From assembly GCA_014773175.1 (NCBI GenBank), contig VXCM01001370.1, forward strand, positions 1-64,000: 64,000 nt of DNA. Reading direction: 5' to 3'. A program made the translations under genes and the position numbers. Positions 12,679 through 23,500 of the stretch are shown one piece after another. Under the pieces are notes generated by a model. It did no database searches. It saw nothing but the letters and a program-made list of their open reading frames with translations, and was not told where the DNA came from. Every line of letters begins with the position of its first letter. The first letter of the stretch is position 1. The stretch comes from Lucifuga dentata (taxonomy: Eukaryota > Chordata > Actinopteri > Ophidiiformes > Bythitidae).

Positions 12679-15600
12679 TTAAACGACCAGCGGTGCCCAG
12701 TCGCTTGGTTTGCGTCCGTACTGGGTGAAGCAAGGCAACAAAAGCATCAAGGAAAGAAAGGACAGAGACAAACATGTTAAATACAGAAAAATTGACTTTG
12801 TTGCTTTGTGAATGCAAATGTTAAAGCTGTACTGAGGCAAAATTTACGTAAAATTTTTGTCACTTTAAAAGGACTATACTGGCTATTTTGCATGTTTGAA
12901 CCTAATATACTCAACTTTCATACACCACTTACTGACAATCATTTCCCAAAGCATATACTGGAATGGTGAATTAAAAAATGTTTTTCCTGCCTTCCAGACC
13001 ACCATTGGTTTCAGTTCATTCTGGTATTCTATTAAAATAAACTTGTTGACACTTGAAACGTTCTTGGGATAGGTAATCCATCATCACAAACAAGACATAT
13101 ATTCAAGGTTTTTTTAAGAAGCTACGTAACTTTAGCATTTAAGTGCAATAAAAAGTGTGAAGTGAATGTACATCTACACCGGGGAATATAGTCCCAAAAG
13201 AAGACAGCGGTTAATGAAAAATTTAATTTGACCTAACATGACTTCATAAGGCTGCAAAACTATTAGCAGGATAAACATCGATTTTAAAGCTAGGTGTATC
13301 ATTGAATATTTGATTTTGAAAATTAAGAGATTTTGCAAAATATCAGGAAAGCTGAAATACAGTTTCACAGTAACATAATGTCTATGAAAATTGAATATAT
13401 TAGGCTCAAGCATGCAAAATGGATGGTATGGTCCTTTAAGCCCCTTACACACTTGTGTTAATTTGCTGAAAATTCACCATTTCATATTTGTTTGAAAATT
13501 TAATGAAATTAAAATTAAATTAAGCTTTGATTCGAATTAAAATTCGAATCAAAACTGAATCAGGGAGTTCAGAATAGATATGAAGCGCAGCCATCAACAT
13601 GCAGATTTGCTGAGAGCTGCTTTAAGAAGCTGTTAGATGTAAGTAGTAAAGAAACGCTGAGCATTAGTGAACTCAGAGCTGCTTACCTGAATATCAGTCA
13701 GCTCCTTGTAGAACCTCTTAGCCAAATCTGGACCGTTCTGCATCGTAGGAATCTGGTACGTCTGAAGGAGAGGAGAAGCAGATACTGACATTTACATTTA
13801 CTAAGAGCTTTAGACTTTAGCTAGCTTCATATCAGAGAACAGAAGCTAACGTGTGAATGTTGAGCGATAAGTGAAACTCACGGCTCCTTTGTAGAGGAGG
13901 CTGCCGACAGGACAAACCACGCACGCCGTTCCTGCTCCAAACACCTCCAGCACTCGCCCCGCGTCCAGAGTGCCCAGCAGCTCCTTCATGTCCACAGTGC
14001 GCTCCGTCACTTTAAACTCGCCCTGACAGAAACAAAAAGCAAAGGATGTAAAGATGAGAGGAACATTTCACAATCTCTCTCTCTCTCAGGGAAAAACTGC
14101 ACTTGAACATGAAATATGGCAAATGGAGACTATTAAAAGAACTCAGCCATATCAATTTACAAAACTCTGTGAAAGTGTAGAAGACAAAGCTAAATAAAAC
14201 TATCAGCGATATATTATCCTGTATAAAATGTACCAATATTGATTAAATGTTTCTGTCAGTTTTAGACGGGATTACGTTCAAGTCAGGACTAAATCACAAA
14301 CTTCAAAGAAGGATCTCCTGAGCAGGATTTTTTAGTCTGACAAGGAAGAAAGTTCACTAACGAGATGATTTAAAAGGGCTTTTTCCTTCAGGTTCATTTA
14401 GTAAACACTTTCAAAACAACCACTAACCTGAAATCAACAGAGCTGAACTGCTTTGACTCCAACTGAACACTGAACCAACCATCCCATAATACTCGAGGCT
14501 ACGCTGACATTTTTAAACCTGATCTATGAGTGAAGTGTCTCTCTCACCCAGGCTCTGGCCAGATCCAGCAGAGACTGTCTGGTGACTCCAGGCAGAATGA
14601 TGCCGTCCAGTGGAGGGGTCACTAACTCTCTCTCTGCAAACACACACACACGAAAAAACACGTGAAAACACAGTACACACTTCAGCTTGTTTGCTCACAG
14701 ATTTGACAACAGACCACATTTAGACTTACTTGAGCATTTGAGAATAAAAACATAATTTGTCGACCCTTTATACGTATTTTTTGTTTGCCTTTTCAATTCT
14801 CTGTTTTCCCTTTCCTGTCAGTAGAAGCATGAATTTTTTTTTTTTTTACTATGGGAGCTCAAAAATACCAGAAAATATTGGAACATTTACAAATCAAAAA
14901 TAAAAGAATCACAATATGGTCAGTAACAAACTACAGAATAAACACATTGATTCTTATTCTGGTTTTTAGTGGAGAGTTTTGATTTGCTGTCATCGTCTGA
15001 AAGTTCATTTAGAAGCTTTTCTAACTCGAAATGTAGCATATTAAACAAAACACAGAATCTTTGAATTTTACAAAATTTTAACAGCAACAGCCAGATTCAC
15101 AGGTCATTAATATGGGATAAATATTAGCTACTGGCCTATAAATGAATAAAATGAATAAAAAAAGCATACCCGTCTTCAAAAGCCAATGCTGGTCGAGCTT
15201 TCATTTTTGCCCATATAAAGACTAGCAGCCAATAGGAGGACATGTCTCTTTATCAGCAGGTGCAACACTGTAACACAACACACTCAACCGACCCGACAGA
15301 GAGAGAGACAGGAAAGCGTCTGACCTCCTTTCTTATTGGTCCAGTAGATGAAGAGGTTCATGGTGCCGACCTCCGTGATCTGCTCCTGCTCTCCATACAG
15401 CCACAGCACCTGCTGACAGCCCCGCTTCACCGCCTCGTTCTGCACCGCTATCGTAGGGCTGTAGTTACTGGAGAAATAAAATACAGAGACACAATGAGAA
15501 AGATGGGAGAGTAAGTACTGGAGCCTGCTTAAGGGACAAAAGTTTGCAAAATTTAATTTTCTCCATTTTGATTTTGATATTAGCCATGTTTTCTCATTTG

Positions 15601-18600
15601 TCATTTTCCCAGATGAAAGATAACAATGGTGAGACAAACGTAAATTCCCTGGTTGTAGATCCAAAACTGTGGCCGACATTGTAATATGAGACACCTCCAC
15701 GAAAGGTCAACTTCTTACTGTACCTCAGGTTCCCCAACTAACTGGATGAGCAGAGGCATAAGGAACTGGGTATTTTGGAAAGATCAAACTGCTTCTGAAA
15801 CTTGTACGATGTTGATACCAAACTCACCCTCCCATCTTATAGGCCCCGACGCCTCCTTTCCAAGCCCTGACAAAGGAAGGGTCTGCTAGGAGAGAGACAG
15901 GGTTGAAGGAGCCTGTGGCAAAGTAGGGTCCCACGGGGCCGATAATGACAAAGATCATAGCCCTTCCTGCCCGACTCACACCGAGGGAGGGCTGCAGGGA
16001 GAGGAGGAAGAGGAAAAGAAGAAGACAGGTTGGTTGTATGTCAATCAAATCCTATAACTAATTTCTCTGAATGCTAATATTCACCTCAATTCCTATGAAG
16101 GTCGGTCTGATGTAGAGGCTGGCATCCTGGGAATAAGGAACCCACTCCTGGTCGACCTCCACGAGCTTCCTGATGCTCTCCAGCAGTTCAGCTTTGTCAA
16201 ATAACTGGACAGATGAGAGAGCGACAGTATTTGTCAGCTTCAGGCACAAGTAGAAAACAGAATTATACAGAAACATCACAGATTCTCCACGGTGGGATGC
16301 ATTTCCTTCAGGCTTTATTCTACCGTGTTGAAAGTTGCAAAATACACACACACATATCATGCATATCATATCATTCAGTCCGCTACTAAAATGAGCCCCT
16401 GTAGATCCATGTTGGTATTACCTCTTGCATCAGGATGGTATGTATGTGTGTGTGTGTGTGTGTGTGTGTGACAAGTNTGGTATTACCTCTTGCATCAGGA
16501 TGGTATGTATGTGTGTGTGTGTGTGTGTGTGTGTGACAAGTGACAAATGGGCATTCTGCCAGGCAGCAACATGATACCATAAACGGTTAAGAGCTTCAGG
16601 GTGTGAGTCTATAAAATTCCAGTTATAAAACCTGTCTCATCCTGCCCCTCGAAGGAATTAGAAGAATTCTGGTGTTTATTTGAGGTTTAATGTCTCCTGA
16701 TGGTCTGAATGCAGTTTCACAGTTTTTCCCACCTTGGTGAGAATGAAATTCTACAAGGAAAAAAAACAAACGACTGAACCTAATATATGAATCTAATCCC
16801 AGGTGCTTACGAAGGGTTTACAGATTTGTGAAGAAAGCTTTTTAAAAAAAATAATAAACACTCACAGGAAGGCAGCTTCTGTCGGCGCTGCGGTGCATCC
16901 TCTCCATGTTCAGCATGGGCCTGAACAGACGGATGTGGTTATCGACGCCACGGAACGCCTTCATGCCTTCAAACAGCTGGACAGAAGACAGACAAAGACA
17001 CACATTACAGATAAAGTTATCAATAATGCTGTCATATTAAGCACTGAATATCAGGCTGTGGAGATCATGGAGGTTTATCTTTGACAGCAGACAGTGTAGT
17101 AACTAAAAAAAACAAAAAAAATAAAAGTTTTCCTTGCATTTTTATTCATTGAATTTTCCAGTGTTTTTGCAAATGAATTAGTCACCTGAAGTACCAAAAA
17201 TCCCTGAGACTGAATTTGTTGAGTTCTCAAAGTTCTTGAAGATGGAGCTCTTCTCTCTCACCTCGATGGAGTAGTGCAGGGCGGAGGACGCTGGGTGCAG
17301 CGACAAGTTCTGGAAAGGCTTGATCTGAGGCGTCTCCCAGCCGTCCTTTTCCGACCATTCGATGGTCAACATGTGGTCAGAGAACTGCTTTCCGAACACC
17401 AGGGTGGAGGGGTCGGGCTTCTTCTTGCATACTGCATTGTGTTCAATAGTTAGATCTGCTGCCTGTGATGGAGACGGACAAATGAGCCGGAAACGGGCGG
17501 AGGAAAAGAAGTAGACGGGACAAGAGATGGCGAGGGATGAATTCAATGATTTTTTGTTTAAATCGTCATCATTGACAGGGCATGCTTTAAAAAGACAATT
17601 AGCTGAGCACCATGTGGAGACAGTCGAGATTCTGACTCATCTGGTCAATTAGACACAATCAAGTTTAATTAAACTGAATCAAATAACGACAACATGCAAG
17701 TACGACAAGTAACGACAACATGCAACGACAACAAGTAAGAAAAAGAAAAAAGAGGAAACAGTTACAAAAACTTTTAAGAAACCTCAAGTTAAAAACCTTT
17801 AGACATGTTAAATGTGACTCCATTCTTCCCATAAACAACCTTTTGCTCTGTTACAAAACCAACAGGAAAGCAGAATTCTCTGCTTTCAGTTAACAAGAAA
17901 TATGTAATTTTTTTCTTATTACCTTAAAGGAGCTGGCAAACCTCAGTGACCTCAAGGAAAAGGGAAGGGCCTGCACAAACTGTCCATAGAGTGCCTGTTA
18001 ATGAGATGACAAAGACTGATGCAGAGGAGCATTCTATAAAAATTATAAGGATACAAAAAATTAGCAAATTGTTGCAATCGAGGCAATGGCCATTTCTCCA
18101 ACTCTTGGAACACAGAAGGAGAACATACTTGGCATTGTGTGTCTATAAGCATGACTGAACACCTGCAGTTCACAGTAAGCATATAGGGGTCTGTGTGTCT
18201 GTAGGTGATAGCTGAGAGTGATTATGCTGTTCTGTAAATAGAAAACAGATACAGTATATACACATGTCTGTATCAGAGAAGACTGTCAGTCAGGGAAAAA
18301 TGAGCGATGCATGGGTGTGTTTGAGTCCCATGTCAGTGTCAAATATTTAAAGCTTGGCTTTATCTAAAATAAAAAGTAAGCAGCCAGACTTTTAGACGTA
18401 TGACATCATCTATTTAGCCTCTTTACATAGGCACGCAGTACATTTTAGAATTCATTTTAAGATTCTCTTAATCACATTAAGGCATTGTATGGCAGAGATC
18501 CATCTTTTGCTGCAGCTTTCCTATGACTTCATTGCATCTCATGATACCTGAGATAGAGAATTCCAGAATAAACTTCATCAATATTTCAGAAGGACAATCT

Positions 18601-19640
18601 GCTGAAGTCTTCAAACTGGGGTTTTCATTATATAGTTTGCGTTATTACATGACAGACAGTGTCTAGTTAGTTATTCATTTAATTTTGTAAACTTGTATTT
18701 TTGAAAAGCAATTTATAAATTAGTAGTTATGCCAGTGGTTAACACAATGCAAACTTAACACGCATGACAAATGACCTAACGAATACAGCATTCTTTTTTA
18801 GTAGAAATATGAACCAAAAGTTTCACAACGTGCCATCATGGCTACCTGATTATGTAGCATGTGAGTGTCACTGGCATTAAATTGTGACTCAGCAGCAACG
18901 CACTCCTCATTATGAAAGCCAAACGTGTAATAAAAGCATAATACGACTTTATAAGGCATATACTGCAGATGTATATATTGAATATATACAAGAAGACATG
19001 CTCCTTTAACTGCAATTCTCTATCATGCCAAACTCAATTCAAAAATTTGTCAATTTAATGAGAGCTTTTTCGTTAGGTGCCATGAACACATCAGGAGGCT
19101 TAGACTCATAACTGTTGGTTTTTAGTGGAATATTTTTTAGTTCGGCACATAAAATCCACCAAAAAAATTATTTCAACAATATTTCAGCTTTAACTGGCTT
19201 CCAACAAACACATCACGTCGAATGTTAATGTGTCGCTTAGCAGAGCAGCAAAACTATAAAAAACATCGCATTTGTAACATAAAATGTAATTTTTTAAATA
19301 TTTGATGTATGCCGAATTGGAGGGCGAATCCTCCCGGTTCGCAAAAGAATTTTGAATACTAACAAATAGTCGATTTCTGCTCATTAGCAATGAAACTAAC
19401 TTAGCATATTTCTCAGAATTTCGTTGACCGCTGATGCGACGTTCGTTGTTTTGCCCTTTCCGTCTTGAAGGGGTTACCACGTCAGTCCTCAGACACCGGC
19501 CATATTTAAAGACTTTTTTTTTTTTTTTCTAACTTGTCACTTATCTACTGTCTTATCTGTTTTTCTAGGTGAATCATTTACAAAGAGATTGTGTAAGCAA
19601 GACAAAATCGGCTCAGACTCACCGATCGCAGAGCTGCCAT
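12679..19640 (-). CDS. bcat2: Mitochondrial branched-chain amino acid aminotransferase (11 coding exons)
   Basis: This PLP enzyme reversibly transfers the amino group of Leu, Ile or Val to 2-oxoglutarate in mitochondria. The coding exons on the minus strand, 5' to 3', are 19623-19640, 17923-17994, 17262-17462, 16866-16976, 16085-16204, 15828-15991, 15325-15467, 14548-14633, 13882-14022, 13687-13761 and 12679-12720. All splice sites are GT-AG and the phases join cleanly to give 390 aa (human BCAT2, from memory, about 392). Residues 1-30 are a hydrophobic, Arg-containing presequence ending in a SSFKAADL-like motif, as in BCAT2; cytosolic BCAT1 lacks it. The PLP lysine is K226 in GAYKMGGNY. The BCAT redox CXXC is C339-V-V-C342. 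EVGTMN and the substrate-loop GAGTAC are present. The C-terminal exon encodes only [13 protein letters not shown]. Some core segments look more like BCAT1 (for example WVPYS), but the presequence and the hsd17b14 neighbour favour bcat2. Confidence 0.96.
12865..13439 (+). mobile_element. TTAA-flanked MITE, copy 1 (full length)
   Basis: A 575-bp element in the last bcat2 intron. It begins TTAAAAGGACTATAC and ends GTATGGTCCTTTAA. The termini are long inverted repeats that continue through a cctaatatactcaa block on the left and ttgaatatattagg on the right, and through a tgacaatcatttccc block. No transposase open frame is present. TTAA at both ends suggests piggyBac-type target choice, although the TIR does not start with CCC. 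Copies 1, 4 and 5 share this orientation. Confidence 0.8.
13526..13553. repeat. Perfect 28-bp palindrome in bcat2 intron 10
   Basis: Two perfect 13-nt arms (tttgattcgaatt and aattcgaatcaaa) are separated by only two bases. The palindrome lies in AT-rich intron sequence between a MITE copy and exon 10. Function unknown; it could extrude as a cruciform or be the remnant of a foldback element. Confidence 0.8.
16413..16541. repeat. TG microsatellite with an assembly duplication around N at 16477
   Basis: The 64 bp at 16413-16476 (a tggtattacctcttg start, a (TG)n run, then acaagt) are repeated exactly at 16478-16541 after a single N. Only one copy is probably real. It lies in a bcat2 intron. Confidence 0.85.
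17923..17994 (-). CDS. bcat2: bcat2 exon 2, mitochondrial targeting segment
   Basis: This 72-nt, phase 0 exon encodes residues 7-30. The sequence has Leu/Phe plus Arg with no acidic residues and ends in FASSFK just before the conserved ADL. With exon 1 (MAALRS) it forms an amphipathic presequence. The acceptor is cattaacag and the donor is gtaata. The exon decides the BCAT2 versus BCAT1 assignment. Confidence 0.85.
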
Positions 19641-20591
19641 CTCCACTACGTGACGCTGATAAGCCGAATATCTGTCCGTGTGGCAACAAAAGCCAGCGAC
19701 TCTAAGTCAACTTGAGTTCCGCTGTGAAATATGAGACGCCGCTCAGCTGGGTGGCCACAAACCTTACAAATGGAAATGTCCTTCACTTCTGTTTACATTT
19801 AATAGTCCTTTTAACACCTTTTTGTCCCGATGTATGCTCAAATTCGTCACAAAAACACAATGTGATATAACTGTGATTTTATTATGGGAAGTAATTTAAT
19901 ATCCGTCGGAATGTTTCGCATGAGGACACAAAAATACTACTGTATGAATGGCAATTTATTTTTCATTAATGTTAAAATATCCAACTTTATTAAGAAGTAA
20001 CTTCATTCTGGTCGTCATTGAGGGCGTGACAAATACGTGTCAGCTGATTGGTGGAAATCAGTAGGCACGAAATTGGGACATTACTAGAGGTTAAAAAGGA
20101 TGATGCTGATTGGTCTGTCAGAGGGGAGTGGTTCAGGTCGTATTTCTTGGGGTTATCGTGACAGTACCAGCCACCTTAAAAAAAACTTAACACATAAACG
20201 AAAGAAAGCCCATTTATTTTACTACACTGACCTCTTTATACATGTAAAACCAGCACACTGTTCTATATTATACTTATTAACCCTTTAACGCCATTTGTGT
20301 CACATTTGATATATGATTTTCTGAGACCTCTACATCATCAACATGATCAGTTNAAAAAAAAAAAAAAAAATCCCAGTTTACATCCTGTTGAGTTAAATGA
20401 TGTATCAAACGTGACACCAAAAAAATCATATATGTAAAAACATTTCTCAGAATTGTTTTTAAAATTTTGTTAAAGGGTTCAATAAAGAAATAAACTGTAA
20501 AAAATTAAAATTTTCTGAGAATTATTTCATGGGTCAGGCTTTTTCAACCAGCTGTTCCAAAACAATGTGGAACCTTTGAATGCCAACATGG
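19641..20591 (-). promoter_or_regulatory. bcat2 upstream region and hsd17b14 3' flank
   Basis: About 950 bp separate the bcat2 start codon from the hsd17b14 stop, both on the minus strand. The part next to bcat2 (19600-19790) is less AT-rich and is the likely core promoter and 5' UTR. I see no clear TATA box. The rest contains a small MITE (20277-20481). The hsd17b14 poly(A) site should fall here; candidate minus-strand AATAAA motifs lie near 20214 and 19958. Confidence 0.4.
20277..20481. mobile_element. piggyBac-like MITE
   Basis: The left end reads TTAA then CCCTTTAACGCC. The right end reads gttaaagggttcaa, the inverted partner with a degenerate TTAA. Subterminal inverted blocks also match: gtgtcacatttgatatatga on the left and tgtatcaaacgtgacacc on the right. 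The TTAA-CCCTTT start is typical of piggyBac-derived short elements. The centre holds a poly(A) tract with an N at 20353. Non-coding. Confidence 0.6.
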
Positions 20592-23500
20592 TCAGGGTGG
20601 GATTTGGCTCTTGAAGCCATAGTTGAGCTCAGCTCCTCCACTAAACAGCAGATCGATTCCAGTGCAGAATGTTGCATCAGCAGCGAGAAATAAGGCAGCC
20701 AGTCCACATTCAGTCTCTGTCCCCATACGACCCATCAGCTGTTTGAGGAAGAAAAAAAACAACAACACTCAATTTCTTATTCTGGCTCTGTGTCCAACAC
20801 AAACTTGAGGATGTGTACATGTGTGTGAGTGTTTTTTTAAATTGTTTTAGTTTTGAAGAAATTACTTTTTTTTTCATAATAGTTTAAATAATTTAAACAG
20901 GAATCATACTGCTCAGTACGTTGTCTTTGTGCTTTACATGTACTTCATATTCTACAAACAGGTTTGTGTTGTGAGTTTTTGCTTTTCTCTGAGTTTTACT
21001 TACTCTCTGCACATAGAACGATAGTGTTTAGTAAATTGAAAACAATTTCCGAATACTGGAAAGGTTTAACGTTTGGTTTCACATCCTCCAAAATCATTGC
21101 CTGAATAACTGTTAAAAACAACATTTTGTATAATTCCCTGTAAAAGGTGTGAAATGAATTAACACAAACAACTGGTGTAAGCAACACGGTGTAATAAATT
21201 ATGGGATGTAATGCAATAGCATCATTACAAAACCCAGCGGCCATGCCCTTATAAAAGATCTATTTGAAGGTATAATGCAATAACAATAATGGATATAATA
21301 ACAAATAAGCTAATAAAATATGTGAAATCTTTTACATCATTGTTTAATATTATTATTTTGTAGTGAGTGAAACCTATTACAATTGTTCGCCAAATCATAT
21401 TACATTGTCCTGCAATTTATTACATTAATATTTTAGTGAATTATCATTCAGAGGAACACTTCATTAGAGTTTGAAAAAGACATTCTGTGATCAAGCAGTC
21501 AAACTGTTTTAGAGGAATAAATATTTTCTTTTCTGCATTTCCACCATGAATAATGAACTGAAAGCTGAAACTGTGAAGGATCAGACCTCTCTCTCTCTCA
21601 TAGTGCACACTTTGCTATTTTGAAAGTTTTTTTCCAAGCTGGATTGAAAAAAGCTGTGATTTACAAAAGACAAATCGTTGCAGGAAGTCTCCCAGTTTGG
21701 ATGTAGAAATAACAGTGTGAACATTTTTAGCCCAGAGCAGAGCATGTGGCAGGTTGGATCGTTAACACAACAATACTGTGGAAGTTGTAGGTCACGTCGT
21801 AATGATTTACAATGAAATGGTTTCTCTCCGCTGCCGTGCCTGCTGAGGAGAAACCGCTGAGCAGAAGTTTCTGTGCAGAGGCAGAGCAGCGAGCAGCAGG
21901 AGGCAGTAATGCATTGTGACAGAAAGCTCGGGCTTCTGAACGCTGCCGCTGCTGCTGCGTTACACCAAAGCCACACGTTCTACATTAAAAGAAGCACTTT
22001 CGTTATTGTTGGTGAAAGCTAAAGCCGTCAAATGTGTACCCGGTGACAGGATTTAAACGTTTGCGGCAGTTTGTGTCTCTGTCTCTCACTCTGGCTGGCA
22101 GCTTCCACCACTGTCTCCAGGCCACCACATGGCTTAGAGTTCTTTTTTCTTTTGTTTTGCACTCTGTACGACACACACCAACATTCGCTAATCTGATTAT
22201 CTCCATTTTCATACATTTGTTACTTCAGTTAAATTAAAGTTTATTTGGAAATTGCAGTTTGCCCTTACTTATTGCAGGCCCGAGCCAGGCCTGTAACGAT
22301 TGATAACTTCTGAGCCTGAGAATACGTCCACCGATGCAATTCCATAGGTGTTTTTACAAATCAACTGTGTTTAAGTCCAGTGGATCTCTAAGTTGTACAA
22401 GATAAATAAAGGTGGGCAAACAATGTGCCTATACACATCACGTTACCAAGGTTACTACACATGGTTGTGGCTTTGACATATTCAGCACCCACCTGCTCAC
22501 CTGATTTACAGGTTTTTTTGTGCAGTTTCTCAACTTTCCAACACCTGGAAATGATCCTTTCTGATTTCCAAACTTCCTCTAACACCCAAGTATACAACCC
22601 CCGTGTTCTGTGAGAACTTGCCTGAGCATTTTCTCCTGCTTTAATGGTCGCTGCAGCATCTGGTGTCTGCCCCGCTAACTCTTCCCACATAGGAGTCATC
22701 ACGTTACCTGGAGACAAGCTGCAACAAATGGCAAACAGTGTTATTAGGCAAATCTGTAGGTATGTTCTTCTCTGTATTATCTTCACTCAAATATTTTTAG
22801 GTCACACACACAATAATCAAATACTCAAATGACATAAGAATAATCGGTAACCATATATAATAATAACTCATAATTCTGGTAACCAGTACACTATATGCTG
22901 GTAACAGTTTCTCAAATGTGAATACAATGCTTCAACCAGACAATAAAATCAAATATCTAGCCAATAATTTCACCTGGCATCAAACTGATGAAACTATAAT
23001 AAATTAAACTATAGGAAATTTTATATTTAAGTAAATTAATTTACAATTTATGACTCAAAAATGGTTAATCAATGATGAAGTTACAGCACCATCACAAACT
23101 CCCAAAATATCTACTCTTTTTACATATTTACAGTGAAACCAAAATGATTTATATATTTTCTCACATTCTCTACATTTCCACTGAATGAAAGCAAAGTGAA
23201 ACTGAATTACACAGAAAAGAACCTGTAAGAAAACCTTTTGACTCACCTGTTGACTCTCACATTGTAGCGACTCTCATCCACAGCAATCGCCTTTGTCATT
23301 GCAATTATCGCCCCCTTGTGGGAAAAATAAGATACTACACGACTCCTTTACTTGACATGAGAGTATGAATTGTGGACACACCTTGCCTGGATGATTAATT
23401 CACCTTAGTAGCAACATAAGGTGCAGCATCTTTCTGGCCGATGGTTGCCACCAGACTGGAAACATTGATGATGTTTCCCTGCCGCTGTCGTAGGTACGGC

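Noticed and set aside
15242..15514. Plus-strand open frame overlapping bcat2 exon 7
   Set aside because: It is the antisense shadow of conserved bcat2 codons.
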